A stretch of DNA of 64,000 bases, taken from the NCBI RefSeq assembly GCF_040930455.2, contig NZ_CP170494.1; one strand, written 5' to 3'. This document shows positions 8,616-16,932 of the stretch, in pieces (positions within the stretch are counted from its first letter, which is position 1; the number at the start of each line of letters is the position of its first letter). This stretch comes from Neopusillimonas maritima. Lineage in GTDB: Bacteria > Pseudomonadota > Gammaproteobacteria > Burkholderiales > Burkholderiaceae_B. The notes under the pieces are model-generated. The model saw only the letters and a program-made list of their open reading frames with translations, was not told the DNA's origin and did not search any database. A program made the position numbers and the translations under genes.

Positions 8616-9303
8616 CCACGCGCAGGCGCTTTACTTGCGAGGAAGGGTCGTCGTAATCAACGCCTTCACCGAAGATTTGAATGACACCCTGGTTGGCGTA
8701 TTTCAAGGGGCCTAGCGAGGCCCCGGCGTCGGAGGCGAATTTTTCTGCTTGTTCGCGAGCATTATTCGTGGCTTCTTCCAGCAAAGGCGATTTGTGGTCG
8801 TTGAAACCGCGTAGCTGGTATTGCGGCCCCATGCCGCCTTCAATCACCAGGCCTTCCTGAATTAATGGGTCGACCCCCAGGGCGGCTGCAGCCACCAGAT
8901 CCACACGCGGTGTTTTCACCAGAACCTGCCCGGTGCCGGTATAACGAAAGGGTTGATCGGCCGCGGCGTATTCACGCGAATAGACGTCTTGCACTTGCAA
9001 TGGGCGCACTTCCACTTCTTCATTGGTAAAGCCTTGGCCTTTCAGAAACGCCACAACCTTTTCACGGTCGGCCGACAAGGCGCGCTGCACGGCGCCGAAA
9101 TCGTTGTCGGCGCGGCGAAAAGTTAACAGCCATGAGGCGTAATCGCTTTTTACCTGAGCCTCGGCCAGGCCTTTTACCACCACGGTTCGGTCGGCCATGC
9201 GAAAGCGCTCCAGCCCTTTGCCAACTGACCAACCACCGGCAGCTGTACCCGCCGCAACAGCAACCAGAATAACCAATGCCAAAAGTATTGTTGACGCGCG
9301 CAT
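8587..9303 (-). CDS. SIMPL-domain (DUF541) secreted/periplasmic protein
   Basis: A 238-aa protein with an N-terminal hydrophobic segment (about residues 5-27, signal anchor or signal peptide) and a SIMPL domain. Characteristic elements are VVVKGLAEAQVKSDYASW, the SREYAAADQPFRYTGTGQVLVKT strand region, and ATNNAREQAEKFASDAGASLG. Family members are periplasmic or membrane-anchored proteins of poorly known function, some linked to stress. It is monocistronic and convergent with the NYN gene. ATG is preceded by GGGGAAAGG. Confidence 0.85.
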   Translation of the reverse strand: MRASTILLALVILVAVAAGTAAGGWSVGKGLERFRMADRTVVVKGLAEAQVKSDYASWLLTFRRADNDFGAVQRALSADREKVVAFLKGQGFTNEEVEVRPLQVQDVYSREYAAADQPFRYTGTGQVLVKTPRVDLVAAAALGVDPLIQEGLVIEGGMGPQYQLRGFNDHKSPLLEEATNNAREQAEKFASDAGASLGPLKYANQGVIQIFGEGVDYDDPSSQVKRLRVVSTFEYQLR

Positions 9304-9377
9304 GCCTTTCCCCGATCTTGTAAATTAGGCAAAGCGTACCGCGCAGCCGCCTGTTGTGCAATAACGTAAATACACGA

Positions 9378-9402
9378 AAACGCCCGCAACAGGCGGGCGT
9401 TT
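9378..9402 (-). terminator. Rho-independent terminator after the HyuAB operon
   Basis: AAACGCCCGC (9378-9387) and GCGGGCGTTT (9393-9402) form a 10-bp GC-rich stem with a 5-nt loop and a short T run on the minus strand. It lies 55 nt past the stop of the HyuA-HyuB gene and upstream of the SIMPL gene. Confidence 0.75.
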
Positions 9403-9457
9403 AATAATACTGCGCGGGCACCATCGTAGCCTTAGCACATAAAGCCAATACAACACA

Positions 9458-12400
9458 TTATGGCGCGCCGAACCCGCCGCCGCCCGGTGTCAGAATTTCA
9501 AAGCAATCACCCACCCCCAATTCCGCGCTGTCGGCATGCTTCATTTCTTCCACACGGCCGTCGGCGCGAATCACACGGCTTTCGCCTTTGGCCCCAGGTT
9601 GCGCCCCCGCCGCCCCAAACGCCGGGTGAATCCAGCCGTTGGCCAATAGGGACACCGTCATCGGCTCCAGGAAACGCAGCGTACGAATCCCGCCGTCGCC
9701 GCCTTTCCAGCGCCCCGCTCCGCCGGAGCCCCGGCGAATTTCATAACGCTCCAGGCGCACAGGAAAACGAAGTTCCAGTACTTCAGGGTCCGTCATGCGT
9801 GAATTGGTCATCTGGGTTTGCACCACCGATGTACCGTTAAACCCTTCGGTTAGTTGGCCGTTCTCATCAAACCGTGCGCCCGCACCGGCGCCGCCGGAAA
9901 CGGTTTCATAATATTGGTACTCGTCATTGCCGAAGGTAACGTTGTTCATGGTGGGCTGGCTGCCCGCATTCACACCCATGGCACCGTACAAAGCATTGGT
10001 TACGCAGGTTGAGGTTTCCACATTACCCGCCACCACCGCCGCCGGATAACTGGGATTCAACATGGAGTCGTCGGGCACAATCAGCGTAATGGGTTTCAGG
10101 CCACCGGCGTTAATGGGGATATCGTCATCGATCATGGTGCGGAACACATACAACACAGCGGCGGTGGTAACCGCACGCGGGGCATTGAAGTTATTCGGCA
10201 ACTGTCCCGACGTGCCCGTGAAATCCACCGTGGCGCTGCGATTGGCATGATCCACCGTTAGCTTCACCTCAACCTTGGCACCGTTGTCCAGTTGCTGGGT
10301 GAAAACCCCATCTTTCAGGCGCGCAATCGCGCGACGCACCGACTCTTCCGCGTTATCTTGCACATGCTGCATGTAGGCGTGAACAACGTCCAGACCGAAC
10401 GCGTCAACCATCTTCAGTAATTCTTCGCGGCCCTTTTCGTTAGCGGCAATTTGCGCGCGCAAGTCGGCCATATTCTGGTCGATATTACGCGCAGGGTAAG
10501 GCGCACCGGCCAGCAAATCGCGGAACTCCTGCTCGCGCAAGCGCCCGCCTTCCACCAGCCGGAAGTTGGTAATGAGCACCCCTTCTTCGTCGATGTTCGT
10601 GGAGTTCGCCGGCATGGAGCCGGGCGTTAGGCCGCCGATATCGGCATGGTGCCCGCGCGAACCCACGTAAAACAGAATATCTTTGCCTTGTGCATCGAAT
10701 ACCGGGGTCACCACAGTGACGTCAGGCAAGTGCGTGCCTCCGGCGTAAGGGTTATTCAATACATACACGTCACCGGGGCGCAGCTGCCCTTCGTTCGACG
10801 CCATAATGGCCTGAATACTGGCACTCATTGAACCCAGATGCACCGGAATGTGTGGCGCATTGGCCACCAGGTCGCCCCTGGCATCGAAGATGGCGCAGGA
10901 AAAATCCAGACGCTCTTTAATGTTCACCGAATACGATGTGTTCTGTAGCCGGTAACCCATCTGTTCCGCAATCGACATGAACAGATTATTGAAGATCTCC
11001 AGCATCACCGGATCGGCCTGCGTGCCAATGGCGTAACGCTGCGGCCTTGGCACGGCGCGGTCAAGCACAATATCACCGCGCTGGGTAATGGTGGCGCGCC
11101 AACCGGGGTCGATTAACGTGGTGGCATTGGCATCGGTAATAATGGCCGGCCCCAGCAACACGTCGTTTACTCGCAAATCGGCGCTGCGATACAGCGGGCA
11201 ATCGCGCAACGCGCCTTCCGTGTGAATGCGCACGGTGTCGAACGCTTCAGGCTTTTCCCCTTGCGCACGCGATGCCTTAACAAACACACCGGCGGCCTGA
11301 CCGGACTCATCGCCAATCGCTTCAGCCACCACTTTTTCAATCACCAGGCGGCGATCCGGCATTAAGAATGAAAAGCGCATGGAATAGGCTTTTTCAAACA
11401 CCGAACGCATCGAGGCAGTGTTATCCAGCGCCACCGGTAACGACGTATCGGTCCCTTCATAGCGCAAGTACAAGCGTCGCTCAACCCGAATATGGTCGGG
11501 CGAAATATGCTGCTCAAGCAATTCGTCGCGTGCCTTGGCCGACAATTCATTCAACACCAGGCGCGCCTGTGCTTCACCGTCTTCATCCCACACTGCTTCA
11601 ATGGAGCGCTCGCGGATGGCGGTTGACGCCGCCAAACCCATGCCATAAGCCGACAACACACCAGCCAGCGGGTGCACCAGCACACGCGGCATCCCCAGTG
11701 CGTCAGCCACACGGCAGGCATGCTGGCCGCCCGCCCCTCCGAAAGTGGTTAGCGTATAACGCGTGATATCGTAGCCGCGCTGCACGGAAATCTGTTTAAT
11801 GGCGTTGGCCATATTCGAGACGGCAATATTCAAAAAGCCTTCAGCCAATTGCTCCGGCGTGGTGGGCTTACCCGTCTCTTTCGACACTGTTTCAGCCAAC
11901 TGGGCAAAGCGCTGCTTAACAATATCAACATCCAGCGGCTCATTGGCATTCGGGCCGAACACCGATGGAAAATGCTGCGGTTGAATGCGCCCCAGCATAA
12001 CGTTGGCGTCGGTCACCGTTAACGGACCGCCACGCCGATAACACGCCGGCCCCGGGTTGGCCCCGGCCGACTCAGGCCCCACACGCAAGCGCGACCCGTC
12101 GAATTGCAGAATAGACCCCCCACCGGCGGCTACCGTATGAATGCTCATCATGGGTGCACGAATGCGCACACCGGCAACCAAAGTATCGAAAGCCCGTTCA
12201 TAATCGCCCGCGTAGTGCGACACATCAGTAGAGGTGCCACCCATATCGAAACCAATCACGCGGTCGAATCCGGCCGCTTCCGACACGCCGGCCATACCCA
12301 CAATCCCGCCGGCCGGGCCGGACAACACCGAATCCTTGCCCTGGAAAGTATGCGCGTCGGTGAGCCCGCCGCTGGACTGCATGAACTGCAGGCGCACGCC

Positions 12401-13126
12401 CGGCAGCGCCGACGCGACGCGATCGACATAGCGACGCAAGACCGGCGACAGATAAGCGTCAACCACGGTTGTATCGCCTCGCGCCACATAGCGAATCAGG
12501 GGTGACACTTCATGCGATACCGACACCTGGGTGAAACCGATTTCACGGGCCAGCACGCCCAGGCGGCGCTCATGACCAGGGTTGCGATAGCCATGCATTA
12601 AGGCAATCGCCACGGAACGCACACCAGTATTGAAGACGGCTTGAAATTGAGCGCGTGCAGCGGCTTCATCCAACGCCACCACGACTTCGCCCTGCGCATC
12701 CAGCCGCTCGTCGACTTCCACCACGGTTTCATACAACAGTTCGGGCAAGATAATTTCCCGGGCGAACAGGCGAGGCCGGTTTTGGTAGGCAATGCGCAAT
12801 GCATCACGGAACCCTTTGGTGACAAACAGCGCCAGCCGCTCACCTTTGCGCTCCAGCAAGGCATTCGTGGCCACCGTCGTCCCCATCTTGACCACGTCAA
12901 TCTTTTCGGCCGGTACGGTTTCACCGGGTTGTACACCCAACAAACGACGAATCCCTTCCACCGCCGCGTCATCGTACTGTTCCGGGTTTTCAGAAAGCAG
13001 TTTGGCGGTCACTATTTCGCCGTCAGGTCGGCGCGCCACAATGTCGGTAAAGGTGCCGCCCCGATCAATCCAGAACTGCCAGCGCTCTTTGCCTACGGGT
13101 TCATTTGTTGCAGAAACGTTATTCAC
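9458..13126 (-). CDS. Fused HyuA-HyuB hydantoinase/5-oxoprolinase family enzyme
   Basis: A 1222-aa protein. Residues 1-690 match HyuA/5-oxoprolinase A, with FWIDRGGTFTDIVAR at the N-terminus and GFDMGGTSTDVSHYAG in the middle. Residues 700-1222 match HyuB, with EIFNNLFMSIAEQMGY at the start and the C-terminal GGGGFGAP. The length equals single-chain 5-oxoprolinases rather than the split bacterial hydantoinases. The family uses ATP to hydrolyse cyclic amides such as 5-oxoproline or hydantoins, or to carboxylate ketones. The start is GTG. It is the last gene of an operon with a Liv-type importer and a flavoprotein/Fe-S pair, so a transported cyclic amide or related compound is plausible. Confidence 0.9.
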   Translation of the reverse strand: MNNVSATNEPVGKERWQFWIDRGGTFTDIVARRPDGEIVTAKLLSENPEQYDDAAVEGIRRLLGVQPGETVPAEKIDVVKMGTTVATNALLERKGERLALFVTKGFRDALRIAYQNRPRLFAREIILPELLYETVVEVDERLDAQGEVVVALDEAAARAQFQAVFNTGVRSVAIALMHGYRNPGHERRLGVLAREIGFTQVSVSHEVSPLIRYVARGDTTVVDAYLSPVLRRYVDRVASALPGVRLQFMQSSGGLTDAHTFQGKDSVLSGPAGGIVGMAGVSEAAGFDRVIGFDMGGTSTDVSHYAGDYERAFDTLVAGVRIRAPMMSIHTVAAGGGSILQFDGSRLRVGPESAGANPGPACYRRGGPLTVTDANVMLGRIQPQHFPSVFGPNANEPLDVDIVKQRFAQLAETVSKETGKPTTPEQLAEGFLNIAVSNMANAIKQISVQRGYDITRYTLTTFGGAGGQHACRVADALGMPRVLVHPLAGVLSAYGMGLAASTAIRERSIEAVWDEDGEAQARLVLNELSAKARDELLEQHISPDHIRVERRLYLRYEGTDTSLPVALDNTASMRSVFEKAYSMRFSFLMPDRRLVIEKVVAEAIGDESGQAAGVFVKASRAQGEKPEAFDTVRIHTEGALRDCPLYRSADLRVNDVLLGPAIITDANATTLIDPGWRATITQRGDIVLDRAVPRPQRYAIGTQADPVMLEIFNNLFMSIAEQMGYRLQNTSYSVNIKERLDFSCAIFDARGDLVANAPHIPVHLGSMSASIQAIMASNEGQLRPGDVYVLNNPYAGGTHLPDVTVVTPVFDAQGKDILFYVGSRGHHADIGGLTPGSMPANSTNIDEEGVLITNFRLVEGGRLREQEFRDLLAGAPYPARNIDQNMADLRAQIAANEKGREELLKMVDAFGLDVVHAYMQHVQDNAEESVRRAIARLKDGVFTQQLDNGAKVEVKLTVDHANRSATVDFTGTSGQLPNNFNAPRAVTTAAVLYVFRTMIDDDIPINAGGLKPITLIVPDDSMLNPSYPAAVVAGNVETSTCVTNALYGAMGVNAGSQPTMNNVTFGNDEYQYYETVSGGAGAGARFDENGQLTEGFNGTSVVQTQMTNSRMTDPEVLELRFPVRLERYEIRRGSGGAGRWKGGDGGIRTLRFLEPMTVSLLANGWIHPAFGAAGAQPGAKGESRVIRADGRVEEMKHADSAELGVGDCFEILTPGGGGFGAP

Positions 13127-13149
13127 TGTGCTGATCTTTTTATTAAGTT

Positions 13150-13506
13150 TTATTCGTCGATATCCAGGCGCTCCTTCACGGGCGCAATTTCAGAGACCAG
13201 ATCGCGAATCCGACTCTTGTTGTGCAAAGGCGCCACCTCGTGCTCCACGCCGGGTTTCATGCGTGCAATACAGGCATACACCACCTTGCCGTCAAACTCC
13301 ATCATGCATTCTTTACACGCGTTGGCATTAATACAGGAATAACGAACCGCCAATGAATCGTCCAGGTGTTCACGCACCCACCGCAAGCCGTCCAGCAAGG
13401 AATCCGCCGCGCCGTCCGGCAATTCATAGCGTTGTGTAACGGTTTCACCTTTACCCACACCGCGTTTCACATTCAGCACAATTGTTTTGTTGCTTGATTC
13501 AGTCAT
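13150..13506 (-). CDS. Small [2Fe-2S] protein resembling the N-terminal domain of SdhB/FrdB
   Basis: A 118-aa protein (up to 130 aa with an earlier start). Cysteines follow C-x5-C-x2-C-x11-C in SCINANACKECMMEFDGKVVYACIA-like order, as in the plant-type [2Fe-2S] domain of succinate dehydrogenase/fumarate reductase iron-sulfur subunits, though those have C-x4-C. The C-terminal 3Fe-4S/4Fe-4S domain is absent, so this is a single-cluster electron carrier. It follows the flavoprotein gene. In-frame ATGs lie at 13542 (overlapping the flavoprotein stop), 13521 and 13506. I chose the last because GCGAG precedes it and it matches the family N-terminus. It probably accepts electrons from the flavoprotein. 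Confidence 0.78.
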   Translation of the reverse strand: MTESSNKTIVLNVKRGVGKGETVTQRYELPDGAADSLLDGLRWVREHLDDSLAVRYSCINANACKECMMEFDGKVVYACIARMKPGVEHEVAPLHNKSRIRDLVSEIAPVKERLDIDE

Positions 13507-13541
13507 CGTTATCTCGCTCATTCGCGGGCTGTCGCCCAACA

Positions 13542-15284
13542 TTATTCCGCCGGAACAGCCACTTCCTCAGCCTGATCTTGCGGCAAGCGCTCCACCGGGC
13601 GCTGGGTAACCGTCCACCGACCGTCCCGATAAGCCAGAACCTGATTCAGCACCCAGGCATCATCCATAGCCGGGAAGTCTTCACGCTGATGCGCACCACG
13701 ACTTTCCTTGCGATTCAACGCACATTGCGTGACGGCTTCGGCCACCAGCAGCATATTGCGCAAATCCAGGGAATCAATTTGAACCGGATCTTGCGGGCCG
13801 TTCCCGGCCAGCGGCAAGGCATCCACCTCGACACGCAACGCGGCCAGTTCCTTTTGCGCCTGCTCCAACCCTTCCTGCGTGCGGAACGGACCCACATAGT
13901 TTTGCATCGTGGCTTGCAAGCGGGCAATTAAAGCCGCCACATTCGGCCGCTTCGCCCCCGCATTGGGCGCAGCCTGCAACGCACTCAATACGGGCTCGGC
14001 CAGAGCGTCAATATCCGCACGCGCCAATGCAGCATTCGACTGCGCATACGCCGAGGCCGCACGACCGGCCTGTAAACCAAAAGTAATGGCTTCGGTAATG
14101 GCATTACCCGACAAACGGTTGGCGCCATTGGCACCGCCCACGGCCTCACCGGCGGCGAACAGGCCCGGCACATCGGTACTCATATCCACATTCACACGCA
14201 CACCCCCCATGTGATAGTGCGCGATCGGAGCCACCTCGATCGGGCCTTTGGTAAGGTCGATACCGTTGTCGGCCAGCTTCTTGATAATCGGCCCGAACGC
14301 TTCGCGCAACTTTTCTTCCGGCACATGCTCGAAACTTAAATACGCACCGCCCGCCGGCGAACCCCGGCCCGCTTCAACCTCTTTCATAATGGCGTAAGTG
14401 GCGGCGTCGCGCGTAACGGTGTAGCCTTTATTTTCGCCCTGATGCCCGTACTTTTCCACGAACTCTTCGCCCAAGCCGTTCAACAGGCGCCCACCCAGCT
14501 TATAGCGGAAGGGGTCCCACATAATGGGATCGAAGCCCACCAAACGCGGGGCCAAATGCCCAATGGGGAAAAACTGCACGAATTCCATGTCGAGCAATTC
14601 GGCCCCGGCACGCGCAGCCAGTGCGTAGCCGTCGCCACCCATATTCAGCGAAGCGCTATTGCGCTTGTACAGGCGCGTTAACCCGCCCGTTGCCACAATC
14701 ACCGCGTGCGCGTTAATGACCAGAATATCGCCGGTGGTTAAATGCAGGGCCACCGCACCCACCACCCGGCCGTCTTTGACCAAAAGGTCAACCACCAGAA
14801 TATCGCCCAAGCGTGCGATGTCATCATGTTTGGCCACTTGCGTACGCAGGGTTTTCGCCACCGCCGGGCCGGTATTCAGGTAATCGACATACACGCAACG
14901 GGGGCGGTCGTGGCCGGGCGCCTGCGTTTGCGCCATATGGCCGTCTTTACGGGCCCACCCGGTTCCCCAGCTATCCATTAAGCGAATCGATTCCACCCCG
15001 TTCTCGCACAAAAAGCGGGCCAACGATTCGCTGCATAAACCCCGCCCCGCTTTCAGCGTATCCGCGTAATGAAAGCGCCAATCATCGGGGGTCTGTTCAC
15101 CCAGCGCTGCGGCAACCGTCATTTGCGCCATAATCGTGGCGCCGCCGCGGCCAATCAGGCTGCGGTCAACCAACATGGTCTTGCGCCCTTCATTCGACGC
15201 GGCAATGGCCGCGCTCATGCCGGCCCCGCCCGCACCGATAGTCAGCACATCGGTTTCAAGGTGTTGAATATGTCCAGAACTCAT
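13542..15284 (-). CDS. FAD-dependent fumarate reductase/succinate dehydrogenase-like flavoprotein
   Basis: A 580-aa FAD-binding-2 family protein. The dinucleotide-binding motif TIGAGGAGMSAAIAAS is near the N-terminus, RSLIGRGGATIMAQM resembles the FAD-linking region, HYHMGGVRVN is the substrate-loop signature, and RLSGNAITEAITFGLQAGRAA is the FAD-binding C-terminal element. Relatives oxidise or reduce dicarboxylates (SdhA, FrdA, NadB, adenylylsulfate reductase). The ATG overlaps the LivF stop (ATGA). Paired with the small [2Fe-2S] protein, it may act as a soluble dehydrogenase on the transported compound or on the HyuAB product. The exact substrate is unknown. Confidence 0.87.
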   Translation of the reverse strand: MSSGHIQHLETDVLTIGAGGAGMSAAIAASNEGRKTMLVDRSLIGRGGATIMAQMTVAAALGEQTPDDWRFHYADTLKAGRGLCSESLARFLCENGVESIRLMDSWGTGWARKDGHMAQTQAPGHDRPRCVYVDYLNTGPAVAKTLRTQVAKHDDIARLGDILVVDLLVKDGRVVGAVALHLTTGDILVINAHAVIVATGGLTRLYKRNSASLNMGGDGYALAARAGAELLDMEFVQFFPIGHLAPRLVGFDPIMWDPFRYKLGGRLLNGLGEEFVEKYGHQGENKGYTVTRDAATYAIMKEVEAGRGSPAGGAYLSFEHVPEEKLREAFGPIIKKLADNGIDLTKGPIEVAPIAHYHMGGVRVNVDMSTDVPGLFAAGEAVGGANGANRLSGNAITEAITFGLQAGRAASAYAQSNAALARADIDALAEPVLSALQAAPNAGAKRPNVAALIARLQATMQNYVGPFRTQEGLEQAQKELAALRVEVDALPLAGNGPQDPVQIDSLDLRNMLLVAEAVTQCALNRKESRGAHQREDFPAMDDAWVLNQVLAYRDGRWTVTQRPVERLPQDQAEEVAVPAE

Positions 15285-16012
15285 GCAGCCCCCAAATAAG
15301 CTTTTTGTACCGCTGGGTCGGCCGACAACTGTGCCGCCGTTCCCGAAATAATCACATGACCATGCTGTAATACATAAGCACGGTCGGCAAGTTCAAGCGC
15401 AATGCGTGCATTTTGCTCAACCAGCAAAATAGTTTGCCCCGCCGCTTTCCAGCGGAACAAAACCTGGTAAACCATATCGACAAACCGGGGCGACAAACCC
15501 ATTGAGGGTTCGTCGATACACACCAGCTTGCCGCGTCGCAACCAGGCCCGACCCAGTGCCAGCATCTGCTGTTCGCCGCCCGAAAGTGTACCCGCTGCCT
15601 GGCGCCGCCGTTCCGCCAGACGGGGAAATGACGTGAACACCTCGTGCAAGTCGCGCTCAATCGCTTCTTTTTCATGACGACGTGGATACGCGCCCATCAG
15701 CAGGTTTTCATACACCGACATTTCCGGGAACACCCGACGCCCCTCAGGCACGCTGGCCACCCCCAGGTCGATTACGTCGGGCGACAACAAACCCTGTATT
15801 TCCCGTCCCTCCAAAATAATACGACCTTTGGAAGGCGAAACCAGGCCAAGCACAGACTTAAGCGTAGTCGATTTTCCCGAGGCATTGCCACCCAATACCG
15901 ACACCACCTCGCCTTTTTGCATGGTTAAGTTCACGTCGAACAAAGCCTGCACAGCGCCGTAATGAACGTCGATGTTTTCAAGTTGCAGAAAAGGCGTTTG
16001 TGAAGAAGTCAT
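15281..16012 (-). CDS. Liv-type ABC transporter ATP-binding protein (LivF-like)
   Basis: A 243-aa ATPase with Walker A GGNASGKST, signature LSGGEQQ, Walker B LVCIDEPSMGL, and the LivF-type VPEGRRVFPEMSVYENLLMGA. It energises uptake with LivG and the fused LivHM permease. I preferred ATG 16012 (MTSSQTPF...). An in-frame GTG at 16024 is also possible, and neither has a strong RBS. It overlaps the flavoprotein start by 4 nt, showing one operon. Confidence 0.9.
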   Translation of the reverse strand: MTSSQTPFLQLENIDVHYGAVQALFDVNLTMQKGEVVSVLGGNASGKSTTLKSVLGLVSPSKGRIILEGREIQGLLSPDVIDLGVASVPEGRRVFPEMSVYENLLMGAYPRRHEKEAIERDLHEVFTSFPRLAERRRQAAGTLSGGEQQMLALGRAWLRRGKLVCIDEPSMGLSPRFVDMVYQVLFRWKAAGQTILLVEQNARIALELADRAYVLQHGHVIISGTAAQLSADPAVQKAYLGAA

Positions 16013-16047
16013 TGAAAGAGTCACGATTTAAAGAAGCAACAATCTGA

Positions 16048-16932
16048 TCAGCCAAGATGCGCGGTAGAGGCGTTGTCCCGGCGCTGTCGGCCCAGGTAGG
16101 CCTCGACGACCTCGGGATGATCGAGCGCGTGGTCGGGGTCGCCCTGCGCCAGAATTTCACCCTGGTTCAAAACAATCACGCGGTCGGCCACTTTACGCAC
16201 CAGCGACAGTTTGTGCTCGACCACCAAAATCCCCAAATTGGGCCGCATTTGCCGAAGTGCAATCAGCAGGTCGGTCAGTTCCCCCGTTTCCGTGGGGTTC
16301 ATACCGGCCGCCGGCTCGTCGAGCAATAAAAAATCGGGTTGCGCCACCAGCACCCGCGCAATTTCCAGGCGCCGCCGGTTTGCATACGACAAGCTAAACG
16401 CCGGCTGGTGCCGTCGCGGCCACAGCCGCTCGCCAAACAACTTAAGGGTTTCCTCGGCCAGGGCTTCTTGCGCCTGCACCCGCGCACGCCAGCCCGCCGT
16501 ACCAAACAACGTGGCGAACAGTTCATGCAAGGGGTTCACCAACAACCCCGAGCCGGTGCGCAACAACGGCGCCTGTGTCCCCACCATGACACTATCCCAC
16601 ACCGATAGCGCGGGAAACACGCGCGACGTTTGGAAGCTGCGGCCCACGCCCAGGCGCGCCACTCGTTCAGGCGGCAAATGGTCGATACGCCGTCCGTTCA
16701 GCGTAATAAAACCCGACGTCAGGCGCTCCACGCCACTCATCATCTGCAGCAAGGTTGACTTACCCGCGCCGTTCGGCCCCACCAACGCCAATGTTTCACC
16801 CGCCGCCAGGGTAAAGGTCACGTCGTTCACCGCCTTCACGCCACTAAAATGACGCGAAACGTGATCCACATGAAAGCCGGCTGCCGGGGCACCGTGCAGC
16901 GTTTTCGACTGCCTGCTCAAAAAACCCGCCAT
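16048..16932 (-). CDS. Liv-type ABC transporter ATP-binding protein (LivG-like)
   Basis: A 294-aa ATPase: Walker A GPNGAGKST, the family segment LGVGRSFQTSRVFPALSVWDS, a signature region with SYANRRRLEIARVL, and Walker B FLLLDEPAAGMNPTETGEL. The ATG overlaps the stop of the permease gene (TAATG). A longer frame reading back into the permease has no support. The substrate is shared with the adjacent binding protein. Confidence 0.9.
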   Translation of the reverse strand: MAGFLSRQSKTLHGAPAAGFHVDHVSRHFSGVKAVNDVTFTLAAGETLALVGPNGAGKSTLLQMMSGVERLTSGFITLNGRRIDHLPPERVARLGVGRSFQTSRVFPALSVWDSVMVGTQAPLLRTGSGLLVNPLHELFATLFGTAGWRARVQAQEALAEETLKLFGERLWPRRHQPAFSLSYANRRRLEIARVLVAQPDFLLLDEPAAGMNPTETGELTDLLIALRQMRPNLGILVVEHKLSLVRKVADRVIVLNQGEILAQGDPDHALDHPEVVEAYLGRQRRDNASTAHLG

